DNA of 64,000 nucleotides. It comes from Candidatus Thorarchaeota archaeon (lineage in GTDB: Archaea > Asgardarchaeota > Thorarchaeia > Thorarchaeales > Thorarchaeaceae). The stretch is from NCBI GenBank assembly GCA_016840385.1, contig JAEOSL010000001.1, forward strand, positions 91,995 through 155,994, in the 5' to 3' direction. Below, piece by piece: positions 45,278 through 54,810 of the stretch. Each line of letters begins with the position of its first letter. Position 1 is the stretch's first letter. Below the pieces are notes generated by a model that had not been told where the DNA came from, did not search any database, and saw only the letters and a list, made by a program, of their open reading frames with translations. The position numbers and the translations under genes were made by a program.

Positions 45278-47566
45278 TTACCATCCAGGCCAGCGATGTT
45301 CCGACCAGTGATGAGCACAGTAGAATGGATAATACAGAATATTGAAAAATTGCGCGCTTGCCATTGCACACTGGAAGTTAGCACAGTATTGTTCCTCTCC
45401 GTTAGGTTTCCAATCAATGATATTAATGTGATGACCGTATTCGTGTAAAATGATAGTCCTTCTACACGCTGAAATCGGATACAATCCATTGTCTATCATC
45501 AATTGATCGTGTATAAATATTCCATAACCTCCCCAGTGGCCTCCCCAATATGATTCGCGGATTCCATTTGAGATTAAATAGTTTGCACAGACCAACCATT
45601 CCCACTTAGAATCCCCAATATGATCACGATAAGCATTTGAGTAGGTCCAATATGTCGAACTTGGCCAGATTCCATCAGTACTTAGGTCAAATTCGTACAG
45701 ATACGGAATCTCATCATCCAAATGGAACTCCGCTCGATCATACCCAAGAAGTATATAATATGCTTCTAGAACATCAAGATCTTCTTGGGAAGGTGCATGC
45801 CCTGACATGTAATCCACCTCAACTCCACCCTTGAAATGATGAACTCGATTTATCGACAACCTCTTACCCCACTGAGCATATCCACCAAACTGTAGCTCAA
45901 CGACAACTTCATGAACTGAATCCTCAGGATAGTTGCCAAGTGACCACTCCCATGCATCATCTCCAGTATCTGAGTGTTTCAGCTGTCCATCTACATAGAC
46001 CCTAGTAGTTCTGGAATATGTATCTTGATCTGCTTCAAGTTTCAGATTGATTCGAGAATCTGTGCCCAATCGTGCAAGATATGTGAGTCGTGCTATATTC
46101 GCTACTGGGAAATACTCACCCACAATCTCAAGGGGCTCTCCATTTGCGCGCTCTGGATAGAAATGGACAAGTTTCCATCCCTTTTCTACATGTGCCCCCC
46201 AATTGATTTTCAATTCTACTTTTCTTGTACCATATCCCCACACTGGAACTCTTGCGTCGAATCCGTTTTCGTTAGTAATTACTCCAGTATAATGAACTAC
46301 ACCTTCTACAGTTACAGTTAGAGTCCGGTCATAGGTGTCTTGATCCGCCTCAATCTTAATTCGAAGGTAAAATGATGTATCAATATATGGCTGGTTCACT
46401 TGGAAATATAGACGAGAATAGCTTTCCCGAGGAAACCAGTGACCATCCATTGCTGGTGTTAGGGGATATGCCTCAAAAGCTGTGTCGGGGTCAGTATCCA
46501 CACCTAAGTAGATGGAGTCAATGAATTTCGATTCATATGCAAAGTTTAGCTTATTTGTAAAGTAGATAGATACACTCTTGGCAAAACGACCCAATTCAGC
46601 TTCTGATGGATCTGTAACAAGAGTGTATGAGGTTCCCAAAATCGAAGCTTTTATTGCGTCTGCAGTTCTATCATACCAGATTCTAAGAGTACCACTCCAA
46701 CTGTAACTTTTCTGAATAGCTTGAGTGAAGGTATCTGTACCTAAGGCGTAATAACCCACGAATGCATCACTTCTTGATCCATACCATGCATCCGTGATAT
46801 GAACTCTGAACATGATTTCATCATTCATATCGAATACTGCAACACCAGCATGTCCTGCCTTGTTCCAGTTGAAGACGTGTTCAAAATCGACCTCTAGGTC
46901 AAGTCCTTCACCTAGACTTGCTGGATATGTTAAAGTCTTGAGCCACATCCCACCATGTGAATATGCACTAGAGGAAGGAATGCTACTACTCATAAAACGG
47001 TCATTGCTAACTAAGAGACTGATACCACTCTGAACCTCACTCATTAGCGCCTCTCCAGTCCACGAATTCTGTACAATCCATCCAGATGTGGAGCTGCAAC
47101 TATCACTGAGAAGAGTGGTTCCTGAGCTGTCCCCACGTAATGATTCTATTCCCGCCTCTTTTGAGGTTGAAGAATTTAGATCCTTTGCAACAGTTGAGAT
47201 TATATCACTATCTTCAGACGATCTTGGTTCTGGCCAATCGATTGTACCGTTATTCGCCTCAAGGCGAAGGCTCTCTTCAGATTTTATGTTCCAACTTGTA
47301 TTGACGAATCTTTCTATTGTGGATTGAAGACCTAAAGATGTAGTTGTGTTGTCCTCTTGATAACTAGACGACAATACCGAAGCATCAAAAACTTCGGGAG
47401 AATTTATTGATTGGTTCTCTATTGAATATAAATCATCATTGAATTCTGGCTTTGAGCTGTCTATTGCTCCGAAGGGTGTTCCTGAAATTGAAACTACCAA
47501 TAGAAAAACTAACAAAACCTTTGTTGTCCACCTTAATCCAAATGTAAGTATTCTACCATAACTCAT
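45278..47566 (-). CDS. Secreted zinc metalloprotease-like protein
   Basis: A 762-aa protein. An N-terminal signal-like helix (LLVFLLVVSISGTPFG) indicates export. A Ser/Thr-rich region to residue 150 is followed by beta-sandwich-like domains with two LEADQDTY/IEADQDTY repeats near 405 and 510. Near the C-terminus HEYGH (708-712) is a HExxH zinc site. It ends YCAHHWSEHRWPGW. It probably acts outside the cell or in the envelope. No known peptidase family can be named safely. Confidence 0.8.
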   Translation of the reverse strand: MSYGRILTFGLRWTTKVLLVFLLVVSISGTPFGAIDSSKPEFNDDLYSIENQSINSPEVFDASVLSSSYQEDNTTTSLGLQSTIERFVNTSWNIKSEESLRLEANNGTIDWPEPRSSEDSDIISTVAKDLNSSTSKEAGIESLRGDSSGTTLLSDSCSSTSGWIVQNSWTGEALMSEVQSGISLLVSNDRFMSSSIPSSSAYSHGGMWLKTLTYPASLGEGLDLEVDFEHVFNWNKAGHAGVAVFDMNDEIMFRVHITDAWYGSRSDAFVGYYALGTDTFTQAIQKSYSWSGTLRIWYDRTADAIKASILGTSYTLVTDPSEAELGRFAKSVSIYFTNKLNFAYESKFIDSIYLGVDTDPDTAFEAYPLTPAMDGHWFPRESYSRLYFQVNQPYIDTSFYLRIKIEADQDTYDRTLTVTVEGVVHYTGVITNENGFDARVPVWGYGTRKVELKINWGAHVEKGWKLVHFYPERANGEPLEIVGEYFPVANIARLTYLARLGTDSRINLKLEADQDTYSRTTRVYVDGQLKHSDTGDDAWEWSLGNYPEDSVHEVVVELQFGGYAQWGKRLSINRVHHFKGGVEVDYMSGHAPSQEDLDVLEAYYILLGYDRAEFHLDDEIPYLYEFDLSTDGIWPSSTYWTYSNAYRDHIGDSKWEWLVCANYLISNGIRESYWGGHWGGYGIFIHDQLMIDNGLYPISACRRTIILHEYGHHINIIDWKPNGEEQYCANFQCAMASAQFFNILYYPFYCAHHWSEHRWPGW

Positions 47567-47698
47567 CGAATATCCACCACGATTTTCAGTTTGAGAAGAG
47601 GAAGTAATTCCTCTTTACTTAATAGAATATCTTCCTTATTAAATCCATATTATAGCAAATGGGCAATCAACAATATGGATTCCCTAAATAATACAGAT

Positions 47699-47880
47699 TA
47701 GCCCCCTTCCTCATATGATACCATTCGGACCCCCTCATAGAACTCCTCAATATTCTCAACATCATAGTATGAGAGAGGACCTCCATCTACCGTCATCAAT
47801 TCCATGAGATTCTCAAGGTTGTCTATCTCAACTGGAAATGAACCGATCTCTTTCAGTTCAGTATCATGTTTAATCCTACT
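47699..47880 (-). pseudogene. C-terminal remnant of an unknown gene
   Basis: A minus-strand frame ending at 47699-47701 gives a protein-like acidic stretch (IGSFPVEIDNLENLMELM, then YYDVENIEEFYEGVRMVS) of about 60 residues. It is closed upstream by a stop and lacks a start codon. It lies in the 430-bp gap between the metalloprotease and aIF2-gamma genes. Confidence 0.4.
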
Positions 47881-47998
47881 GCATAAGCCTTACATCCTTG
47901 ACCAGAAGTCATTGTCCTTGGTGTCAACCATAGACTTCATATGGGCAACAGGAAAATGTGACTACGCCCTAACAGCCGTTGGCGGAAGTGATTATTAA

Positions 47999-49240
47999 GT
48001 GACCAGAAAATACGAGGGACAATCAGAGATTAGCATTGGTACATTGGGCCACGTAGACCATGGGAAAACAACACTGGTTTCCTATCTAACTGGAGAGTGG
48101 ACTGACCGCCATTCGGATGAAATTAGACGTGGAATTTCAATACGACTTGGTTATGCTGCAACTACTCTGATGAAATGTAAGAAATGTCCAGAGCCAGATA
48201 TGTACACTACGTCACACTTGGCTGAAGATGGTAAATGTAAGAAATGTGGTGGCGCTCTTGATGTCTTGCGTGAGATATCATTCGTTGATAGTCCCGGTCA
48301 CGAATCTTTGATGGCAACGTGTCTTAGTGGAGCAAGTCTGATGGATGGAGCAATTCTTGTAATTGCTGCAGACGAACCTTGTCCCATGCCACAGACTGCA
48401 GAACATCTACACGCTCTTGAAATCGTAGGTGTTGAGAAAATCATTATTGTTCAGAATAAAATCGAACTTGTTTCAAAAGAAGATGCAAAGAAGCACTACC
48501 AGCAAATCCTGGACTTCGTTAAAGGCACAATTGCAGAAGGAGCTCCAATTGTACCAGTATCAGCCGTTTTCGGAGCTAACACTGATCTTCTAATCAAGAC
48601 CATAGAAGAAGTAATCCCCACTCCCGATCGTGATGATGAAGCACTCCCAAAGATGTTTGTTGCGCGTTCCTTTGATATTAACCGACCCGGTACTTCACCT
48701 GAAAAAATGCAGGGCGGAGTTGTTGGTGGGTCAATTGTTCAAGGTAAGCTGAAAATTGGTGATGAAATCGAAATTGCACCGGGCTCAAAGGCTGAGAAAG
48801 GGTTCAAACCAATAAAAGCCAAGATTGTCAGTCTTCTCTCTGGCAGTGGAAATTCTATAGAAGAGGCATTTCCTGGTGGACTAATAGGTGTGGGAACTGC
48901 GTTAGATCCAGCCTCGACCAGAGCGGACCGTCTTGTTGGTAATGTAGTTGGTAGAGTTGGCAAGATGCCTAAGATTTTCGATAAATTGATGCTTACACCG
49001 ATACTCATGCAGCGAGTTGTAGGGATGGAGAGCAAAAAAGAGGTAGAAAATCTCAGACTCAATGAACCAATGATGCTTGTAGTTGGAACCGCCCCAACAG
49101 TGGGTGTGATTACCAGATTGCATGGTGATGAGATTGAATTAGCACTCAAACGCCCTGTAGTCGCTGAAAAGGGTCAACGTATAGCAATTGGTCGACGAGT
49201 AGAAAACAAGTGGCGACTGATTGGATATGCTGAGATTTAG
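47999..49240 (+). CDS. eif2g: Translation initiation factor aIF2 gamma subunit
   Basis: A 413-aa GTPase. G1 is GHVDHGKT (17-24), G3 is DSPGHE, and the G4 region has the family form NKIEL. A zinc knuckle (CKKC ... CKKCGG) and EF-Tu-like beta barrels follow. It delivers initiator tRNA to the small subunit. The start is GTG 47999. It heads a conserved archaeal cluster with the PIN protein, Rpo7, Spt4, eS24 and eS27. Confidence 0.98.
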   Translation: MTRKYEGQSEISIGTLGHVDHGKTTLVSYLTGEWTDRHSDEIRRGISIRLGYAATTLMKCKKCPEPDMYTTSHLAEDGKCKKCGGALDVLREISFVDSPGHESLMATCLSGASLMDGAILVIAADEPCPMPQTAEHLHALEIVGVEKIIIVQNKIELVSKEDAKKHYQQILDFVKGTIAEGAPIVPVSAVFGANTDLLIKTIEEVIPTPDRDDEALPKMFVARSFDINRPGTSPEKMQGGVVGGSIVQGKLKIGDEIEIAPGSKAEKGFKPIKAKIVSLLSGSGNSIEEAFPGGLIGVGTALDPASTRADRLVGNVVGRVGKMPKIFDKLMLTPILMQRVVGMESKKEVENLRLNEPMMLVVGTAPTVGVITRLHGDEIELALKRPVVAEKGQRIAIGRRVENKWRLIGYAEI

Positions 49241-49276
49241 ACTCCAACCAATACGACAATCAGAGCACATCAACAG

Positions 49277-49690
49277 GTGTTGAATTTGCCTATAATCGTG
49301 GTACTTGATACAAACATTCTAACAGTACCTGCTCAGTTTAGTGTGGATATATTTGCTGAATCTGAAAGAGTTGTGGAAAGAAGAATAGAATTTGTCGTTT
49401 TAAAATCAGTAATTGAAGAACTTGAAACAAAACTTGAGGTTGCAGTAAGAACTGAGAAGTTCAAGTTCAGAATAGCCTTGGATTTTGTTGAAAGATGCAC
49501 CATTATTGGCTTAGATGAAGTGACTAGTGCCAAACCAGTAGATGATCAGGTCCTAGAATATGCCCTATCAGTAAATGGTGTTATTGCAACAAATGACAAG
49601 GAACTTCGTGAAAAATCTCTGAAACGAGGAGTTCCTGTTCTCTTCATGAGGGGAAAGAAACGACTAGAACTCCAAGGCACTATAAGATGA
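49277..49690 (+). CDS. PIN-domain ribonuclease-like protein (Fcf1/Utp24-type)
   Basis: A 137-aa protein with the PIN acids: LDTNIL at the N-terminus (first Asp), EEL in the second helix and ATNDKELR (Asp) near the C-terminus. Its conserved position between aIF2-gamma and rpoE in archaea suggests an rRNA-processing nuclease rather than a toxin, and no antitoxin gene is present. Confidence 0.9.
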   Translation: MLNLPIIVVLDTNILTVPAQFSVDIFAESERVVERRIEFVVLKSVIEELETKLEVAVRTEKFKFRIALDFVERCTIIGLDEVTSAKPVDDQVLEYALSVNGVIATNDKELREKSLKRGVPVLFMRGKKRLELQGTIR

Positions 49691-49729
49691 GAACATGTCA
49701 CAATGTTTTTATGGTTTCCAAAGCGATGC

Positions 49730-49780
49730 TGCCGCTGAGCCCGTCGGGTTCAGATACCAGGGCATGCCCTAGGTTCTGAT
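49730..49780. ncRNA. Tandem hairpins upstream of rpoE
   Basis: Between the PIN and rpoE genes, GAGCCC/GGGTTC with a 3-nt loop is followed by the palindrome AGGGC-AT-GCCCT. GATG and CTGA boxes nearby loosely resemble a kink-turn sRNA. It could be a small guide RNA, a leader structure or a terminator. Confidence 0.3.
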
Positions 49781-49823
49781 TATTCTGAGAAGAATTGTCC
49801 TGTCAGGTAAGGAGCGTCTTGAA

Positions 49824-50423
49824 TTGTACAGTATAGTCACGGTAAAGGATGTCGTTCGTATTCCACCTTCACAGTTTGGGTCACCAATCGAGGATGCAGC
49901 GATGATCCACCTGCGAAAGCAACATGAAAATGTTCTAGATAGAGACATAGGTCTCATGATTGCTGTTATAGGGATAGATGATATTGGTCAAGGTCGCCTG
50001 ATGCCAGGTGATGGTGCAACATACCATGCTGTTGCCTATCGTGTTCTCGTTTTCAAACCACTACGAGGAGAACTTGTTGAGGGCAATGTTGTAGAACTCA
50101 TGGACTTTGGAGCATTCATTCGAATGGGGCCTCTTGACGGTCTTTGTCACGTGAGCCAAATTTGTGATGACTTCATCACTCAAGACGCTAAAGGTAGTTC
50201 ACTTCTTGGAAAAGAAACTGGAAGAACACTCTCTGAAGGTGACATGGTTCGTGCCAGGGTCACATCAATTAGCTTCGAATCTGGCAATAAATCCGGAAAG
50301 CTTGGTCTTACTATGAGACAACCATTCCTCGGAAAGATTGGACCAGAAGCTTCATGGATTGAAGATGATGTGAAGGCAGCCCGTGGAGAAACCAAGAAGG
50401 ACAAGAAGAAGAAAAAGGAATAG
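49824..50423 (+). CDS. rpoE1: RNA polymerase subunit Rpo7 (E')
   Basis: A 199-aa protein: N-terminal RNP-like domain (YSIVTVKDVVRIPPSQFG) and an S1/OB domain (FGAFIRMGPLDGLCHVSQI). With Rpo4 it forms the stalk of archaeal RNA polymerase. The Lys-rich tail ends at 50423 and the Spt4 gene follows with no gap. Confidence 0.97.
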   Translation: MYSIVTVKDVVRIPPSQFGSPIEDAAMIHLRKQHENVLDRDIGLMIAVIGIDDIGQGRLMPGDGATYHAVAYRVLVFKPLRGELVEGNVVELMDFGAFIRMGPLDGLCHVSQICDDFITQDAKGSSLLGKETGRTLSEGDMVRARVTSISFESGNKSGKLGLTMRQPFLGKIGPEASWIEDDVKAARGETKKDKKKKKE

Positions 50424-50645
50424 GTGGGAATAGAAATAGCAAAATTAAAAGCTTGCAAAGCCTGTCACTATCTCACACCTGAGAATGTGTGTCCCAACTG
50501 CAAGGGAACAAACCTCTCAACATCCTACACAGGGATTGTTGTAATCCTCCCAGGTAAAGAACACGAGGACCCAAGAAAGGGCTCCTATGTTGCCTCCCGC
50601 CTTAACATCGACAAGCCAGGTAAGTACGCACTGAAGGTCCGGTAA
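50424..50645 (+). CDS. spt4: Transcription elongation factor Spt4 (RpoE'')
   Basis: A 73-aa zinc protein with CKACHYL and CPNCKGTNLS pairs and the family strand YTGIVVILPG. It binds Spt5 and aids elongation. The GTG start directly follows the rpoE stop, so translation is coupled. Confidence 0.95.
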   Translation: MGIEIAKLKACKACHYLTPENVCPNCKGTNLSTSYTGIVVILPGKEHEDPRKGSYVASRLNIDKPGKYALKVR

Positions 50646-50736
50646 GACCTCAAAACTGTGTCACTGGTGAAAGCTTTATTAGACAACCAAAAAACGAATG
50701 CCTGACCCACAACAGATGCGGTCCGATTCTCAGTAA

Positions 50737-51042
50737 GTGATGCCAATGAATATCGAGATTCTAAACGAAAGGGAGAACAAACCCCTCGGAAGGAAAGAAA
50801 TTGCCTTCAAGATAGATCATGCAGGTGCGAGTACTCCCAGCAGAGCAGACATTCGTTCAAAGATTGTAGCACAATTCAATGCAGACTCCTCATCTGTAGC
50901 AATTAGCACTCTCGATACCCACTTTGGGATTGGCATAACAAAGGGTTCTGCACACATTTACACTGATGCTGCGCAGATGAAGAGAATCGAACTTGACCAC
51001 ATGGTCAAGAGAAATGAGCCCAAGAAGGAGGGCGAAAAATAA
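50737..51042 (+). CDS. rps24e: Ribosomal protein eS24
   Basis: A 101-aa protein with [13 protein letters not shown] and the central [11 protein letters not shown] of eS24. The start is ATG 50740 (or GTG 50737). The stop TAA overlaps the eS27 ATG by one base. Confidence 0.96.
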   Translation: MMPMNIEILNERENKPLGRKEIAFKIDHAGASTPSRADIRSKIVAQFNADSSSVAISTLDTHFGIGITKGSAHIYTDAAQMKRIELDHMVKRNEPKKEGEK

Positions 51043-51212
51043 TGCCCAAATCACACAACATGTACAAAGTCGATAAGTCTGGAAAGGTAAGCACTGCCAA
51101 AAGATCCTGCCCCAGATGTGAAAAGGGCACATTCATGGCTGAACATTTTGATAGGTTCGCCTGTGGTCGTTGCGGTTATACTGAATTCAAACGCAAAGAC
51201 AAGAAGAAATAG
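51042..51212 (+). CDS. rps27ae: Ribosomal protein eS27-type zinc protein (S27ae)
   Basis: A 56-aa protein starting at ATG 51042 in the TAATG overlap with eS24. The zinc motif CPRCEKG ... CGRCGYTEF and the basic KRKDKKK tail match archaeal S27ae. Small-subunit protein; the order eS24-eS27 after spt4 is conserved in archaea. Confidence 0.95.
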   Translation: MPKSHNMYKVDKSGKVSTAKRSCPRCEKGTFMAEHFDRFACGRCGYTEFKRKDKKK

Positions 51213-51256
51213 AAACTGAAAGTTTCTTTTGCATTTTTACAGTCTTAGAGAACAGT

Positions 51257-51514
51257 CTATTCACCGATTATAGCCATTATCCATCTGATGAATAGGAGCA
51301 CTCCAACTATCATTGTAATTAGAATATCTGCCAGAAAGACCCCTGGAACAGTCACTTCAAGAATAGCTGATACGAGGAGCGCTAATGGAAAGGTCACAAT
51401 GAAGGGGAGTGTTGCAATGGTGAGTGAAACCTCCTCACTGGAAACCATCACATTCACAAGAAGCACTATCCAGATAGCATAGATTGCGATGAGAATTGAT
51501 GCTTCAACTATCAT
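51257..51514 (-). CDS. Small three-helix membrane protein
   Basis: An 85-aa protein that is almost wholly hydrophobic with three membrane segments, ending RWIMAIIGE. No family is recognised. It is convergent with the eS27 gene. Small membrane proteins are easily predicted by chance in AT-rich DNA, so moderate confidence. Confidence 0.55.
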   Translation of the reverse strand: MIVEASILIAIYAIWIVLLVNVMVSSEEVSLTIATLPFIVTFPLALLVSAILEVTVPGVFLADILITMIVGVLLFIRWIMAIIGE

Positions 51515-52043
51515 TTACACTGGCTCCTGATGAGATGCTTGCTATTTTGATAGAACAATGTGTGTATCACAATGGAAACTCTAGCAATCCCTTATCATGT
51601 CATATCATAGGAAAATGCAGTAACTTCTAGTAAAATCATTCGCCTTTCTGGTTTCATGAGAGAGTGAGTTGCTGATAAACATAAGCAATTACAGGTCACT
51701 GTGGTTAGTTCTAGTTGCACCTCACCATACCATGGTTTTCGGTATAATGGGGGACGGGCTGACAAGTACGGTACACTATCGTGAAGTGTCAATAATTCCG
51801 CCAATTCTCTCGAGAATCCCAATCGCAGATTTTAGAAACTCCGATTTTTTAATACATTAATTATACAAAAGATGAAACAATTTTTATAGAAGTACATCTT
51901 AGGATAATATGACAGTAGGGACCGTTTGAAGACGTGTGGGAACAATAGTACAATCTCTGAGATGGAATCTGAAATTCCTCTTCTAGACTATCAAAGAAGA
52001 CAACTCCCATTTGAGAAGGTACTAAGATTATCGACTGGTCTCT
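51515..52043. other. Gap with no clear gene
   Basis: AT-rich, with short frames only. A TATA-like run lies near 51885 (TTTTTATAG) before the YEATS-associated pair. A frame at 51926-52183 overlaps the next gene in another register and looks like a shadow. Confidence 0.5.
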
Positions 52044-52619
52044 TTGAAATTACTAGGAGGGACAAATCTGAGTCCAGAAAGTTCAGAATCAGGAAAAAGA
52101 GTTTCAATTATCGAATCGGTGCAAACACCATTAGGCTTTTTCACATTGGCAATACTCGTTCTCGAAGCGATTCTCCTTGGTGAATCACTAACCACTGGTC
52201 GAATAGAGCCATGGATGCCAATTCTACTTATAGCTGTTGTAATTGTGTTCGTATTTGTACTAGTACTAGTAAAACCCTCAGCTGTGGGAGTTTTACAGAA
52301 AACAGAACGATCTGAAATAACTGTAACAATGATGTTCCCGAAGGAACATTCCAATGTCAACTTTAATATCGGATGTGGAGAGCTGTCAATAAAACCAAAA
52401 GGAAAGAAGAGAACCACGGAAACCTTCACACCAACTGCCAAATACGAAGGAGGGTGGTATCACACACTTCCATCCCATGTAACTCTAGAAGACCAAATCA
52501 GAATCAGTCTCAAAGATACTACTGGAAAGACATGGAAAACTAAACCCTTCATTCCACGTGCAATAGCACAAAATTTGGAACTAGATCCAGCACCTGTTCC
52601 TGCTGATGGAGGCGGATGA
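52044..52619 (+). CDS. Membrane-anchored beta-domain protein paired with YEATS-like gene
   Basis: A 191-aa protein: two adjacent membrane helices (residues 28-80), then a soluble beta-rich domain of about 100 aa with CGELSIKPKGK. The start is TTG 52044. It ends 3 bp before the YEATS-like gene, so the two probably form a membrane-tethered unit. No family is recognised. Confidence 0.7.
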   Translation: MKLLGGTNLSPESSESGKRVSIIESVQTPLGFFTLAILVLEAILLGESLTTGRIEPWMPILLIAVVIVFVFVLVLVKPSAVGVLQKTERSEITVTMMFPKEHSNVNFNIGCGELSIKPKGKKRTTETFTPTAKYEGGWYHTLPSHVTLEDQIRISLKDTTGKTWKTKPFIPRAIAQNLELDPAPVPADGGG

Positions 52620-52622
52620 TCA

Positions 52623-52940
52623 ATGAATCCTGATACATTAGAGTTCAAATTTGAAAATGAGAAGGAGAAAGATGGGAAGCGAACTTTTGGGAAGAAGGAA
52701 ACTCCTTGGTATAAGTGGACAGTATACATGAACGAAGATGGCGAAAAACTAGCATCGGTTAAATATGTGGAATATAGACTTCATGACACCTTTCCTAATC
52801 CTATTCGATTCTCCAGGGATGTAAAATCTAAATTCGCATTGTCTTCAGCAGGTTGGGGAGAGTTTACAATCTTCATCACAGTCTATCTTAATGATGGTCA
52901 AGAAGTCGAAACGACTCATCGTCTAAATCTATCCATGTGA
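52623..52940 (+). CDS. Prokaryotic YEATS-like domain protein (pYEATS)
   Basis: A 105-aa protein. WTVYMNEDGEKL, then VEYRLHDTFPNPIRF and AGWGEFTIFITVYL match the YEATS fold, with the LH-TFP and GWGEF blocks. In eukaryotes YEATS domains read acyl-lysines on histones; bacterial and archaeal pYEATS proteins are usually linked to membrane or signalling modules, and their ligands are poorly known. Here a membrane protein gene lies 3 bp upstream. Confidence 0.75.
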   Translation: MNPDTLEFKFENEKEKDGKRTFGKKETPWYKWTVYMNEDGEKLASVKYVEYRLHDTFPNPIRFSRDVKSKFALSSAGWGEFTIFITVYLNDGQEVETTHRLNLSM

Positions 52941-52952
52941 TTTCCTCCGTTC

Positions 52953-53010
52953 CTACGAATAACTTTAGAACTCGGTCCAGCAAACCTAGCTCTGCAATAG
53001 CGCGTTGGGA
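52953..53010 (+). repeat. Initiator-tRNA promoter repeat, copy A
   Basis: CTACGAATAACTTTA followed 30 nt later by ATAGCGCGTTGGG. The same promoter and tRNA 5' end occur at 54140 and 56113. Downstream, AATGGTTCGA near 53052 recalls the T arm of the initiator tRNA, but no full cloverleaf forms. It is a degenerate copy. Confidence 0.75.
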
Positions 53011-53160
53011 TTTGGGAAAGAGCGCTCTACTTGACCACAGGACAAGCACGAATGGTTCGAGCATCCGGCATTATACGTCTATCTCTACCCACCTATCACA
53101 GGAATTTCATGCAAGATTTTTATAGCATCAATGATTTCAAATACAATTGAGGAATTTAGA

Positions 53161-54051
53161 ATGAAGATTACAGCAGTGAAAGTGATCAGTTTCTCCCCAA
53201 CTGGGGGGTCAAAGAAAGTAGCCGAAGTCATCGCCAAAGGAACCAAAGCCCCCATTGATCACGTAGACTTAACACCGCCCAGCGCACGAACCCAGCAATT
53301 TACGGAATTCAAGGATGAGCTCGCCATCGTCTCAGTTCCCGTCTATGCAGGACGGGTACCCACTGAAGCTGCCTATAGGATACGGAGGCTGACAAGTAAT
53401 AGAGCGCCGTGGGAAGTCAAACGCCCAACCAAAATCCCTGCAGTCATTGTCGTAACCTACGGCAATCGAGCATACGAAGACGCACTCCGCGAACTAGGCG
53501 ACATCATTTTTGAGGTGGGATTCCAACCCATCGCAGCCGGTGTCTTCCTCTGCGAACACTCCTTTAGTGTCCCAGAAACGCCTACAGCGCATGGACGACC
53601 AGACGCAGAGGATCTAGCCAAAGCTGAAAAGTTTGGCAAACAGATACGGGAAAAGTTTGAAGGTGTCGATTCCATCGAGAACCTTTCCCCAGTCAATCCT
53701 CCTGGCACAACTCCATACACGTTATCGATGCGTGCCAATCTCACTTGGTACGACTATGGTGAATTAGCTACTCCTTACACCAATGAGGAACAATGTACCA
53801 AATGTGGGACGTGTGTAGATGTATGTCCAACTGCTGCGATTCGGATACAGCATGTTGCATCAAATCCATCGCCTATGATTGGATACAACCTTCGTCTAAT
53901 TTCTACAAATCATAATTCCTGTATCTGGTGTTGTGCCTGTGTCAAAAACTGTCCAACCGGCGCTCGGGCCATGAGCCAGCGTATACTTCAGTCACAAGAA
54001 AGCCTGAACAAGAAATACCCAGAAAGAAAGGAACCTGAAACATACCTCTAA
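53161..54051 (+). CDS. Ferredoxin-flavodoxin fusion (EFR1-type)
   Basis: A 296-aa protein from ATG 53161. The N-terminal flavodoxin-like domain has an FMN loop SFSPTGGSKK and PVYAGRVP. The C-terminus carries two 4Fe-4S clusters: CTKCGTCVDVCP and CIWCCACVKNCP. It is a soluble electron carrier or reductase. It stands alone between tRNA-promoter repeat copies A and B. Confidence 0.9.
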   Translation: MKITAVKVISFSPTGGSKKVAEVIAKGTKAPIDHVDLTPPSARTQQFTEFKDELAIVSVPVYAGRVPTEAAYRIRRLTSNRAPWEVKRPTKIPAVIVVTYGNRAYEDALRELGDIIFEVGFQPIAAGVFLCEHSFSVPETPTAHGRPDAEDLAKAEKFGKQIREKFEGVDSIENLSPVNPPGTTPYTLSMRANLTWYDYGELATPYTNEEQCTKCGTCVDVCPTAAIRIQHVASNPSPMIGYNLRLISTNHNSCIWCCACVKNCPTGARAMSQRILQSQESLNKKYPERKEPETYL

Positions 54052-54139
54052 TCCCATGTACGAGTTATCAATTTCTACTGATTCATGTGGTTAATTTCTG
54101 TTCACTATAATTCATACTTTTACGGTCTACACTCACCCC

Positions 54140-54198
54140 CTACGAATAACTTTAAAACTCCCGCAGCCAAAACCCAGTCTAGCATAGCGGGTTAGGAA
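54140..54198 (+). repeat. Initiator-tRNA promoter repeat, copy B
   Basis: CTACGAATAACTTTA, then ATAGCGGGTTAGG, as in copy C which heads the real tRNA. Only the first dozen tRNA bases are present before the sequence changes. It is a truncated copy. Confidence 0.78.
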
Positions 54199-54225
54199 CC
54201 GTTTATGTATGTTATTTAGGACGGG

Positions 54226-54810
54226 GTGATTTTCGTGAAACGAGAGATTATTGGTCTTTTCATCATAGGTTCTTTTGGTTTTCCAGCTCTACTCTATATC
54301 TCTGATGCAGCTTCTGGTGGACAATATTGGACATCTTATCCAGCACTTCTAGAATATTTACCTGCATATATTGCAACAGTACTCGGTGTTTTCATTGGTT
54401 TATCATCAGAGGGGATATTTCGAGATAGACAAACAAGTAAAAGACTGGACGAAATGAAGATCGTACTTAAAGACGAGCTTGAGAGAACTGTTTCTTATCT
54501 TGCTCCACAGAAGGGCAATTATCTTCAGGTGCAGGCATGGGATTCGTTCATTAATTCTGGTGATTCAGCATTACTCGAACCTAAACTTCAGAGAGAACTC
54601 TTCAAGATATATGACCAAATAAAAAATCTGAATATTGATGTGCAAAGCGAGGCGGCTGCAGAGCAAGCATCTCAAATGGACCCAGCAAACATAGATAAAT
54701 TTCAACATCATGCTGAGTTAGACAGAAGAAACAGATTGAAAGAGCATAACCTCTCAGAGGTTATCAAGAAATTAATCGCCTCAAAGGTTCTTGATTCAAC
54801 TGAGGGTTGA
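54226..54810 (+). CDS. Membrane protein upstream of AlbA_2 protein
   Basis: A 194-aa protein: two membrane segments in the first 65 residues, then a helical, coiled-coil-like cytosolic part (DRQTSKRLDEMKIVLKDEL). The start is GTG 54226 or GTG 54235. It overlaps the next gene by 4 bp, so the two are translationally coupled. No family is recognised. Confidence 0.75.
   Translation: MIFVKREIIGLFIIGSFGFPALLYISDAASGGQYWTSYPALLEYLPAYIATVLGVFIGLSSEGIFRDRQTSKRLDEMKIVLKDELERTVSYLAPQKGNYLQVQAWDSFINSGDSALLEPKLQRELFKIYDQIKNLNIDVQSEAAAEQASQMDPANIDKFQHHAELDRRNRLKEHNLSEVIKKLIASKVLDSTEG

Noticed and set aside
51926..52183. 85-codon frame before the YEATS-associated membrane gene
   Set aside because: It overlaps that gene in another register and has no recognisable features.
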